A stretch of DNA of 64,000 nt from assembly GCA_944323775.1 (NCBI GenBank), contig CALUTT010000027.1:45003-109002 (forward strand), in the 5' to 3' direction. The translations under genes and the position numbers were made by a program. Below the pieces are notes generated by a model. It did not search any database, was not told where the DNA came from, and saw nothing but the letters and a program-made list of their open reading frames with translations. This document shows, piece by piece, positions 28,476-36,944 of the stretch. The DNA comes from an uncultured Bacteroidales bacterium (lineage in GTDB: Bacteria > Bacteroidota > Bacteroidia > Bacteroidales > UBA932). The stretch's first letter is position 1. Every line of letters starts with the position of its first letter.

Positions 28476-30146
28476 TCACTGGACTTTCTTTCCCCATAGA
28501 GTGACAGAAGGATCGCTGCCTATTCCGGCATACACTATGGTCTCGCAGCGCGGCGAAGCCTCCCAGTCAGCCTCCCTCTCGACACAGACTATGCTGTCTC
28601 CGAGAGTAAGGTACCCGGTATCCTCGTCATAGCTCCAGTTCCCCGTCAGCGCGCCCGCCATGGTGCCGTCTTCCTTCAGTGAGAGTTGCCTGGACTCGTC
28701 CTGGACCCCGTAGCTGTAACGCAGATCGATGTGTTCCCAGACACCGACAAGCTCGTCACGCGACACCTTGGTGTCAGGAAGCCCGGCATACCGTTCAGGA
28801 AGAGCTATCGGCCACAGGTTGTCGAGTTCGGAAGGTGACTTCGGACACCAGACAATGCGGCGTACGTGCCCCATCATCAGAGCATTGCTGTATGCGTTTC
28901 CGTTAACCCCCGAAGGGAGTCTCGCCTGGGAGGAATAGAACCAGTCTCCGCTGATCTCATCCTGGAAAAGACAGCAGTGAGAAAAGCCCACCCAGCCGGC
29001 ACCCTCGCTGAAACGATACGGATGAGTGACTATCGGATAGCAGTCACCCCTTCCGTTGGTACAGTTGCGCCCGGTGATGTCAAGATACGGCCCCTCTATT
29101 CTTTCACTGCGGACCACCCTGGTGTTGTAAGGGACATCCAGGGCGTCATATGCCATGAACAGATAGTAATAGCCGTCCTTGAAGATCAGTTCCGGAGCCT
29201 CGCTTCCCTGCCAGCGCGAACCGGAGGTGCGGGTGGCGACACGGATTCCGAAACGGGACGAAAGCTCATCGGCACTGTCGGACCAGGGATCACCCGGTCC
29301 GACAAGTGTCTTGCCACTCTGAGGGTCAAGTTCGACAAGAGCGAAGCCACTGTGCCACGAGCCGTATATCAGATAGTGCCTGCCGGAGCCTTCATCAATG
29401 AAATAGGTAGGGTCGATCGCATTATAGTAGAAGTATCCGTCCCAATCACCTTCGCCATTGCGCGACCACCCGTCAGGCCCCTTGTCAGAAGACGAACAGA
29501 TGACATAGCCCTTGTCCTCCCATACCCCGTCAGCGGGATCCGAACTCTCGCACATGCCGATGAAGGCCCTTTCAGTCCAGCTCCCGTCATATCCGAGAGC
29601 CCCTGTCTTGATACAGTTGTTGACGACGATACAGTAATACATTCTCAGAACCGTCCTTCCTCCGACGGTCACAGTCCTCACGACAGGTGCCCAGAAACCG
29701 TAGTCTATCGACGCCTCCGGTATGGGGTCCAGCCCCATTCTGGACCTGATCGAATTCAGCGAATCCGCAACCCATGCAGGAGCCTCGTTCATCGGGCCCG
29801 GGACATAGGTCCAGTTGACCAGGTCTTTGGAGCGTTTGCCGGGGAAATGCTTTCCCCGGGTGGCCTTGAGGTGTTCGTTGCCGTAAGAAGCATCCGTGCA
29901 GAACATGTAGTAATATCCGTCATAATACGCTATGCTGGGATCATGCACGTTGGCAAGGTTCCACTTCCCGTGGTTCTCCCATGATGCAATATCCGAATAG
30001 TCGTCAGGATAGTCGGGGATACGGACGTCACCGTCCGTCTCCCCTGGAGGTCTGGTTATTATCCCCGTTCCCTGCGACGGATCCTGACACGAAAATGCCG
30101 CAAGACAGAGCAGCACGACTGACAGAATTGTTGGTATTCTCATCAT
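28476..30146 (-). CDS. GH43 glycosidase, lipoprotein, with C-terminal beta-domain
   Basis: A 556-residue predicted lipoprotein (LLCLAAFSC, lipid on C20), so probably surface-exposed. The GH43 triad is D69 in NVHDPSIAY, D245 in YNAIDPTYF and E316 in GSEAPELIF. WAPVV and IYGSWHSGF resemble endo-arabinanases. After about residue 455 a lipocalin-like beta-domain follows (LVGVWEHIDLRYSY to TLWGKKVQ), as in the two-domain arabinanases of Bacteroides and Bacillus. A surface endo-enzyme making oligosaccharides for SusC/SusD fits the position directly after susD. The first two codons are both ATG, so either could start translation. Confidence 0.91.
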   Translation of the reverse strand: MMRIPTILSVVLLCLAAFSCQDPSQGTGIITRPPGETDGDVRIPDYPDDYSDIASWENHGKWNLANVHDPSIAYYDGYYYMFCTDASYGNEHLKATRGKHFPGKRSKDLVNWTYVPGPMNEAPAWVADSLNSIRSRMGLDPIPEASIDYGFWAPVVRTVTVGGRTVLRMYYCIVVNNCIKTGALGYDGSWTERAFIGMCESSDPADGVWEDKGYVICSSSDKGPDGWSRNGEGDWDGYFYYNAIDPTYFIDEGSGRHYLIYGSWHSGFALVELDPQSGKTLVGPGDPWSDSADELSSRFGIRVATRTSGSRWQGSEAPELIFKDGYYYLFMAYDALDVPYNTRVVRSERIEGPYLDITGRNCTNGRGDCYPIVTHPYRFSEGAGWVGFSHCCLFQDEISGDWFYSSQARLPSGVNGNAYSNALMMGHVRRIVWCPKSPSELDNLWPIALPERYAGLPDTKVSRDELVGVWEHIDLRYSYGVQDESRQLSLKEDGTMAGALTGNWSYDEDTGYLTLGDSIVCVEREADWEASPRCETIVYAGIGSDPSVTLWGKKVQ

Positions 30147-30186
30147 TCCTGAATGATTTCAATTTTAAACCGGCCGTCAAGACGGA

Positions 30187-31941
30187 TTACTTCAGCTCCA
30201 CTACCGGATGGACGGACCACTTGCTGAGGAACTCGTCGCTGTTGTCGATATTGTTGTTGGCCGAGTTACCCTTCAGTTTCGGATTGGAAGTCATGGTGGA
30301 CTGATAGACAGGGAAATACTCGTGCCCAGGCTGATAGTACTTGTAGGAATAGTCGCTGGCTGTCTCGACGGTGAGTTCGTCGGTGTTCGGCGTTCCGTCC
30401 AGCATGTAGCAGCTGTGCTGCCTGATCTGGTCAAGCCGTCCCTCGTCATAGAAGAATCCCCAGCGTATCAGGTCGATTCCCCTCCCGTTCTCGCATCCGA
30501 ATTCCTTCGGACGCTCGACATTCGCGATCTGTTCGAACAGATGGTCCTTTGTCGGGAAGTCGGCAAGTTCGAGATTGGCGAGACCTACCCTCGAGCGTAC
30601 CTCATTTATGTAGTCGATAGCGATCTGGGTAGGCCCGTTGATCTCGTTCTCGCACTCGGCGGCACGAAGCAGGACATCGCTGTATCGCATCAGGCGGATA
30701 TTGATGCCGCAGTGCAGGCCGGTAACGATGGAACTGCATACGTCATAACGTCCGTAGGTCCACTTTGCAATCGGGATGCCGCCGGAAGCGTTGTTGGATA
30801 CCGGGGTTTCAGTTATCGCTCCCTGATAGAGCACATTGGCCCTGGGATCGCCGTTAGGGTAGGCAGCAGTCCTCGCCCCGGTGTAAGTGTCATACTCGCT
30901 CTCGTAGGTCCCGAGAGTCCAGTACAGCCTCGGGTCCAGAGTGCCGTCCGTGCAGCGCTCAGCCTTGAACAGGTTGTAGAGCCATGGAGAAGCGGCAAGG
31001 TCAGCCCAGCTTCCATACGCCGCAGGGGCATAGTTGGACTCTACGGCATGTCCCTGGGTCGCGTCAGGAGAGATGTTGACCGGAGTCCACTCCTCATCAA
31101 CGCCGCCCGTGCCGTAATCCATGTACTGCACCTCGAAAAGGCTCTCAAGGTTGTTCTCGGTGTCCTCGCTGAAGTTGTCGCCGTAGTCAGGCATCAGCTC
31201 ATAATGGCCGTATGTGCCGCCGATGATGTCCTTCAGGACAACGTATGCCTCCTCGTATTTGTGACGGAACATCAGGGCCCTTGCGTAATATCCGGCCGCA
31301 GCTCCGCAGGTCGCCCTCCCGGCTGCGAACTCGCCTCCCGTGTCACGCGACGGCAGAAGGGACATCGCCTCCTTGAAGTCACTCTCCACCTGGTCGAACA
31401 CGGCGTCCTGAGAGCTTTCCTCGGAGTACATGGTCTGGATTGACGAATACTGGGCGTAGTCGATGAACAGAGGCACCTGCTGGTAATATGTTACCAGGGT
31501 ATAGTATGCGAGCCCCCTGAGGAACAGGGCCTGCCCCTTGATCTTGTTGTACGAGTCCTCGTCAAGGTTGGCCACGTCAACCTTGGAGAGCACGAAATTG
31601 CAGCGGTTCACGACATGATAGCAGTCTCGCCAAATCCAGAGGTTCCCGATCTCATCAGTATTGACCGAATTGAGGTTATCGTACGGGAGATACCACTGCT
31701 GGGATGAATTCCATACCTCGTCGCCACGGACAGCATCCATGGTATAGCCCACTCGGGCGAAGGTCCCCTCGAGACGGATTCTGTTGTAGCAGGCTATTAT
31801 GGCTTCCTCGAGATCAGCCTTGTTGTTACCGAAGTCGTATGTCGTCTGGTTGTTCGGGTTTCTTACATCCAGTGCACTCTCGCAGGATGCTGCACCCAGG
31901 ACAAGTGCGGCGACAGACATTATCAAATATATCTTTTTCAT
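30187..31941 (-). CDS. SusD/RagB-family outer-membrane glycan-binding lipoprotein
   Basis: This 584-residue surface lipoprotein forms the lid of the SusC channel and captures oligosaccharides. The start MKKIYLIMSVAALVLGAASC at 31941 (lipid on C20) is preferred over the ATG at 31962, which adds MSKQDTD without function. Family marks are the opening ALDVRNPNNQTTYDF, the TPR-like helical core (IKGQALFLRGLAYYTLVTYY), RYSDVLLRAAE and AIDYINEVRSRVG, and the C-terminal ERPKEFGCENGRGIDLIRWG. It lies 36 bases after susC. Confidence 0.96.
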   Translation of the reverse strand: MKKIYLIMSVAALVLGAASCESALDVRNPNNQTTYDFGNNKADLEEAIIACYNRIRLEGTFARVGYTMDAVRGDEVWNSSQQWYLPYDNLNSVNTDEIGNLWIWRDCYHVVNRCNFVLSKVDVANLDEDSYNKIKGQALFLRGLAYYTLVTYYQQVPLFIDYAQYSSIQTMYSEESSQDAVFDQVESDFKEAMSLLPSRDTGGEFAAGRATCGAAAGYYARALMFRHKYEEAYVVLKDIIGGTYGHYELMPDYGDNFSEDTENNLESLFEVQYMDYGTGGVDEEWTPVNISPDATQGHAVESNYAPAAYGSWADLAASPWLYNLFKAERCTDGTLDPRLYWTLGTYESEYDTYTGARTAAYPNGDPRANVLYQGAITETPVSNNASGGIPIAKWTYGRYDVCSSIVTGLHCGINIRLMRYSDVLLRAAECENEINGPTQIAIDYINEVRSRVGLANLELADFPTKDHLFEQIANVERPKEFGCENGRGIDLIRWGFFYDEGRLDQIRQHSCYMLDGTPNTDELTVETASDYSYKYYQPGHEYFPVYQSTMTSNPKLKGNSANNNIDNSDEFLSKWSVHPVVELK

Positions 31942-31977
31942 ATCAGTATCTTGTTTACTCAAAATATTTTGGCGCCG

Positions 31978-34900
31978 TTAGAAAGAGACCTTCACACCGC
32001 ACATCACCGTTACGGGATTAGGATAAGAACAGTAGTTGTATCCAGGAGTGAAAGTACCTCCGGCAAAATCGATATTGTAGCCTCTGTACTTGCTGATGGT
32101 GGCAAGGTTCTGGCCGGAGACATAAAGTCTGAGTCCATGGATATAGTCCTTGAACCACTTGTCGGGGAAATTGTAGCCCAATTCAACATTGGCTATCTTC
32201 CAGTATGTTCCGTTCTGGAGGAACCTGGAGCTGAACATGTCGTTGGTAATGGATCCGAGAGTCTTGTAATATACGGCAGGGATTTCCGTACTGGGATTCT
32301 CCACCGTCCATGAGTTGAGCAGATCAACACTCTTGTTTGTGATTCCGTACGAGCTGCGCAGGGTCATGTCCACATAGTCGAGGACCTGGAATCCGGCGGC
32401 ACCATAGGTAGACACGCTCAGGTCAAAGCCCTTGTATTCGAGGCGGAAGCTCAAGCCGAACTGCACCTTGGGCATGCCGCTGCCTATTATGGTCTGGTCG
32501 GCACCGGTAATCTCGCCGTCATTGTTCACATCAGCGTATGCAACGTCACCGGGCTGTGCACCGTTCTGGTTGACATGCATGCCCTCTGAGTTCACGCGGT
32601 TGTCTATCTCGTCCTGAGACTGGAATATTCCCTCGTACACATAGCCGTAGAACATTCCGACTTCTCTTCCGACCTCGGTGCGGGTAAACGCATCGTTCCT
32701 CGCAAGCTCACCCATTCCGAGCGCAAGGACCTCGTTCCTGGGGAGAGTCATGTTGGCGGACACGTCATAAAGCAGTTCTCCGTGATAGTTGTGATATGAA
32801 AGGGCAAGTTCCAGGCCCGTATTCCTCATTGACGCGGCGTTCATGGTCACGGTAGTATTGGTAGCGCCGGCTTCAGCAGGCACTGCCACGCTGTAAAGCA
32901 GGTCTTCAGAGAGCGAATCGTACCAGTCGGCCGTAAACTCGAGGTCGCCGTTGAACATCGCGTAGTCGAGACCGATGTCAAGAGTCTTCTTTTTCTCCCA
33001 CCTGATGGCCGTGTTGACATAGTTGGATATGGCAGAGCCGGTGACCTTGTTGTTGTCGAAGCTGTATGTATAGTCGCCGCGGCTCATCACGTCCATGTAC
33101 TGGTATTCGCCTATGTTCTCGTTACCGAGGACACCATAGCTTGCGCGGATCTTAAGCAGGCTGACAAGCCTCGGGTCGACGTTGAAGAACTTCTCCTTGT
33201 CAATGCGCCATCCGGCAGAGAATGAAGGGAACCATCCCCAGTGGTTCGTACTTGACAGACGGCTTGACCCGTCACGGCGTACCGTGGCCTGGAAAAGGTA
33301 TTTCCCGTCATAGTCGTAGTTGAGACGCCCGATATATGAGATAAGCACATGCTCGCTTTCATATGAGGTGGAACGCCATGAGGTCGCATTAGAAGTCTGG
33401 AGGTAGTAAGGCTCCGGGAAATTGTACCCTATTCCTACCAGATTGTGGTATGACTCTCTCTGGAAGGTATATCCGGCGACTGCATTGAGGTGGTGCAGTC
33501 CCATCTTGCCGTCATATGTCACGAAATTCTCTATCAGCCCGTCAGTATAGCTGCGGTAGCCCTCGTTGAGAGTCTCGTTGCTCTTGGCCAGATAGTTCGT
33601 ATTGCTCTGGAAGAATGCAGGGATGAAGGTAAAGTCCTTCGCATAGGTACGGCTGTATGAAAGATTGAGCGTGTAGTCCAGCTTGTGGTTGCTGAAATTC
33701 GCGCCGAACAGGCCGAACAGGTCGACGACAGCAGAACCGGTCGCCACGACGCGGTCCACCGTCGTATTCCTCTCCAACAGACTGTTGGTGAGAAGAGGGT
33801 TGGTCATGCGGAGGTCCCCGTGCTGATTGTCATAGTATGTTCCGAATCCGAACGAATCGTAGGAATAGTTCTTTGCCGCAGGATAAATGGCATCGAGGCA
33901 CCATGTAGCGTCATCATAGGCCTTGACACTCGGAGGCATCAGAAGCGCTGACGCCATTACGGGATACTGCTGCCCGTAGAGACCCTGCACGTACTCGTTG
34001 GCGTTCGAGAGCGACATGTTGTCCTGGATACTGTGGCTATAGACTATACCTGTCCTGAACTTGACGAACTTGATGTCCATCGTATTGTTGACACGGGCGG
34101 TGAAACGGTCGTAGTTCGGACCTGCACCGACGAGCGTTCCCTTCTGGCTGTAGTAGTCAAGCCCGACATTGTAAGTGCTGTTCTCTCCGCCTCCGGAAAG
34201 ATTGATGTTGTGGTTCTGGCGGATACCGGGCTTGAACATCTCGTCAAACCAGTCCGTATTGATCACATTGGGGTCGAGATAGAGTTCGCTGTCCGGATTG
34301 TAACCTTCCGGAGGAGTCATTCCGCTGTTCGCGAAGGCAAGACGGACATATTCGCCGTACTGAGCGGCATCCATCACGTCGTAGACTCCCTTCTTGATCT
34401 GGTCGACACCGACATAGCCGGAATAGTCGACCCTCATAGGCTGGTTCTTCTTGCCTCCCTTGGTCGTTATGATCACCACTCCGTTAGCCGCACGGGAACC
34501 GTAAATGGCAGCCGCCGAAGCATCCTTGAGCACCTGGATCGTCTCAATATCGTTTGGCGAGAAGTCGCGGATGGTGGTTCCCATGGGAACTCCGTCAACG
34601 ACATACAGAGGCGCAGTGCTGCCGAAACTGCCCAGTCCGCGAATGCGCACTGAGGGGTCGGCGCCGGGCTGGCCGTCAGAAGTTATCTGTACACCGGCGA
34701 CCTTGCCCTCGAGCATCGAGGATATGTTGCTGTGAGATACCTTTTTCATCTCGTCGGCATCGACCACGGAGACGGAACCCGTAAGGTCAACCTTGCGTGT
34801 CGTACCGTAACCGATGACAACCGTTTCGTCAAGAAGGGTGTTTTCAGTTTCAAGCACCAGGACGCCGAGTTCAGCCTTGCCGGCAACCTCGACTGAAAGG

Positions 34901-35178
34901 GTCTTGTATCCGATTGAAATGATGTCGATGACGGCGTCAGACGGAACGGAAATGGAGAAGTAACCGTCAAGGTCGGTAGTCGTGCCGACTGTAGTGTTGT
35001 CGTGAAGAACGACACCGGCGCCGGGCACTCCGAAGCCGGAATCGTCCACTACCTGGCCGGTGACAGTAATTTCATTTGCCTGCAAGCCCGACTCGGCCAC
35101 GAAAACCGTTTCAGAATAGGCGGCCGGAGCCGATGCCATCAGGGCACATATGGCTATTGTTGAGAATGTTCTTTTCAT
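31978..35178 (-). CDS. SusC/RagA-family TonB-dependent oligosaccharide transporter
   Basis: This 1066-residue outer-membrane channel imports oligosaccharides using TonB energy. In order it has a signal peptide (MKRTFSTIAICALMASAPAAYS), a carboxypeptidase-like beta-domain at about 35-112 (VTGQVVDDSGFGVPGAGV, TTDLDGYFSISV), a TonB-box region (LDETVVIGYG), a plug (GVQITSDGQPGADPSVRIRG, VLKDASAAAIYGSRAANGVV) and a 22-strand barrel ending in GVKVSF. Length is normal. It precedes susD and follows the duplicated-domain lipoprotein by 14 bases. Confidence 0.97.
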   Translation of the reverse strand: MKRTFSTIAICALMASAPAAYSETVFVAESGLQANEITVTGQVVDDSGFGVPGAGVVLHDNTTVGTTTDLDGYFSISVPSDAVIDIISIGYKTLSVEVAGKAELGVLVLETENTLLDETVVIGYGTTRKVDLTGSVSVVDADEMKKVSHSNISSMLEGKVAGVQITSDGQPGADPSVRIRGLGSFGSTAPLYVVDGVPMGTTIRDFSPNDIETIQVLKDASAAAIYGSRAANGVVIITTKGGKKNQPMRVDYSGYVGVDQIKKGVYDVMDAAQYGEYVRLAFANSGMTPPEGYNPDSELYLDPNVINTDWFDEMFKPGIRQNHNINLSGGGENSTYNVGLDYYSQKGTLVGAGPNYDRFTARVNNTMDIKFVKFRTGIVYSHSIQDNMSLSNANEYVQGLYGQQYPVMASALLMPPSVKAYDDATWCLDAIYPAAKNYSYDSFGFGTYYDNQHGDLRMTNPLLTNSLLERNTTVDRVVATGSAVVDLFGLFGANFSNHKLDYTLNLSYSRTYAKDFTFIPAFFQSNTNYLAKSNETLNEGYRSYTDGLIENFVTYDGKMGLHHLNAVAGYTFQRESYHNLVGIGYNFPEPYYLQTSNATSWRSTSYESEHVLISYIGRLNYDYDGKYLFQATVRRDGSSRLSSTNHWGWFPSFSAGWRIDKEKFFNVDPRLVSLLKIRASYGVLGNENIGEYQYMDVMSRGDYTYSFDNNKVTGSAISNYVNTAIRWEKKKTLDIGLDYAMFNGDLEFTADWYDSLSEDLLYSVAVPAEAGATNTTVTMNAASMRNTGLELALSYHNYHGELLYDVSANMTLPRNEVLALGMGELARNDAFTRTEVGREVGMFYGYVYEGIFQSQDEIDNRVNSEGMHVNQNGAQPGDVAYADVNNDGEITGADQTIIGSGMPKVQFGLSFRLEYKGFDLSVSTYGAAGFQVLDYVDMTLRSSYGITNKSVDLLNSWTVENPSTEIPAVYYKTLGSITNDMFSSRFLQNGTYWKIANVELGYNFPDKWFKDYIHGLRLYVSGQNLATISKYRGYNIDFAGGTFTPGYNYCSYPNPVTVMCGVKVSF

Positions 35179-35192
35179 GATATTGGTCTTGT

Positions 35193-36902
35193 TTAGTCGA
35201 ATTTGAGACTGGCATGCTCGGTCGCGATGCGGAAATTAAGGTCGGAGGCATCAACCGCGATTCCGTCATAGTACTGATAATGCGGCGTTCCGTCAGCGGA
35301 GATGACATAATAGCGTACGCTGACCTTTCCGTCACCATTGTTGGCCACTGTCACGGAAACAGACGAACCGTCCAGCTGGGAAGCGAAGACATCAAAGTTC
35401 CAGTCACTGACAGGAGTCACAATGCCGTCATAACCTGTTCCCCAGCCGTAGTTGTCCATACGTACGGTAGCGTACTCGGTATCGTCAGAAGCAATCAGCT
35501 GGACAGAAGGAGAATGCCAGTTTTCAAGATTGTCGCTGGACAGGGTCATGCTCACGCTCTGGCTCTCTCCGGGCTTGACATTCCAGACGTTGGAGAACAC
35601 CGTAAGCCATGCAGAGGAGAAATCCTCGGCACCGACAATTTCAGTCTGCGCGGGAAGCAGGCTCTCGGCAATCACCAGGTCACCCGCAATCTCCACAAGA
35701 CCTTCCGCAGCCTGATAGGACACGGTATACGCATCCTCATACGTGCCGGGAATACCCTCGTAGACCACCTTTCCGTCCTTGAAGTCGACACTATACTGGG
35801 AAGTGGACAGTTGCATGGTGCTCCCGTCGGCATAAACGGCATTGACAACGACATTGGCGGGCGAAAGGGTCACATACTTCGCACCACCGATAATATAGGC
35901 CGTCGCATGGGCCTCGATTTCAGCGGCAGGATTCACCACTTCAATATTGTAGTAGCCCGCCACAGGAGTACCTGGATTCCCGAGTTTCGTCTTGGCATAG
36001 GAATACACTATAGTCTTGACTCCGGGAGTAGTCAGGTCAGGAACGTTAAACGACAGATCGTCATAGCCGATCTGCTGGAACGAGCCGTCTTCGAAAGTCA
36101 CAATGGCGGTCGCGTCACCCCAGAAATCGGTGTCACCCACCTCGATTGTCTCCGGATAGCCGCTTACCGAAACTGAAACCGGCTCCTGGTCCTCGATTGA
36201 AGTCACCTCGGACGGGGTGAGATATGCCTTCTTCATCTCAAAATAACTTCCGTCAGCAACGAGGAAAGCCCAGATGTCACCTGTAGCGGCAACAGGCTGC
36301 TGATAAGTTTCCGTGAAGGTCACCGTACCGTCAGCCGAGGTGTTCCGTACAGTCACGAAAGCATTTCCCGTAGTCGAGTGGTCGACCTGCAGCAGCACCG
36401 AGGCACCCTGCATCACATTGCGGAAATCGTTCCAGATGTCGCCGTCACCATCCAGATCCTGATAGTCATGACCTATCATGGCCGCATTATAGTCTGAGTT
36501 TCCCCAGCCGTAGGCATCCGAACGGAGAACGAAATACTCCGAATAACCTTCAGCGTCACGCTCATAGGGCGTAGTCACGACTAGATTCCAGTTGTTCCAG
36601 TTGCCGGCTCCGCTGCTGTGGTTCACGAACTCGACCTTCAGCATCTTTCCAGCAGGAATCGCGAAATAGTCGGAAAAGGCCGTCCACCAGGCTGCAGAAC
36701 AGTCATCTGCCCCTACGATTGTGTTGACAAGAATGATCTCCTCGACATCACCGTCTCCAGAACTCGGAGGATTGGCTGCATCGATCCGGTCCTGAAGATC
36801 CTCCGGAGGATTGACCTCATAGAAGGAAATCTCGGAACATGCGGAAACCGCAAGCGCCAGCAAGGCGGATGAGAGACCTTGCATCAATGATTTGATTCTC
36901 AT
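35193..36902 (-). CDS. PUL surface lipoprotein with a duplicated beta-domain, probable glycan binder
   Basis: A 569-residue predicted lipoprotein (LALAVSAC, lipid on C22). The layout is symmetric. A domain at about 62-228 (IVGADDCSAAWWTAFSDYF, NWNNWNLVV, RSDAYGWG) recurs at about 422-569 (IVGAEDFSSAWLTVFSNVW, NWHSPSVQL, RMDNYGWG). Two Ig-like domains separate the copies, at about 240-325 and 326-415. The copies share the order of tryptophans and the C-terminal SADGT segment but have diverged. Secreted, aromatic-rich, lipidated and next to SusC, it most resembles a surface glycan-binding protein (SusE/F-like role). Unusually it precedes susC instead of following susD. I cannot assign a CBM family. 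Confidence 0.8.
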   Translation of the reverse strand: MRIKSLMQGLSSALLALAVSACSEISFYEVNPPEDLQDRIDAANPPSSGDGDVEEIILVNTIVGADDCSAAWWTAFSDYFAIPAGKMLKVEFVNHSSGAGNWNNWNLVVTTPYERDAEGYSEYFVLRSDAYGWGNSDYNAAMIGHDYQDLDGDGDIWNDFRNVMQGASVLLQVDHSTTGNAFVTVRNTSADGTVTFTETYQQPVAATGDIWAFLVADGSYFEMKKAYLTPSEVTSIEDQEPVSVSVSGYPETIEVGDTDFWGDATAIVTFEDGSFQQIGYDDLSFNVPDLTTPGVKTIVYSYAKTKLGNPGTPVAGYYNIEVVNPAAEIEAHATAYIIGGAKYVTLSPANVVVNAVYADGSTMQLSTSQYSVDFKDGKVVYEGIPGTYEDAYTVSYQAAEGLVEIAGDLVIAESLLPAQTEIVGAEDFSSAWLTVFSNVWNVKPGESQSVSMTLSSDNLENWHSPSVQLIASDDTEYATVRMDNYGWGTGYDGIVTPVSDWNFDVFASQLDGSSVSVTVANNGDGKVSVRYYVISADGTPHYQYYDGIAVDASDLNFRIATEHASLKFD

Positions 36903-36944
36903 GGTTAAATTAAATGTTTGTTGATATTAAGTGAAACTAAGAGC

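Noticed and set aside
28866-29984. Open frame of 372 codons on the plus strand opposite the GH43 lipoprotein gene
   Set aside because: The minus strand encodes a protein with intact GH43 catalytic residues. The plus frame has no recognisable family, signal or spacing. It is a mirror of a GC-rich coding strand.
30208-31443. Open frame of 411 codons on the plus strand opposite susD
   Set aside because: SusD on the minus strand is certain. The antisense product resembles nothing and lies wholly inside susD.
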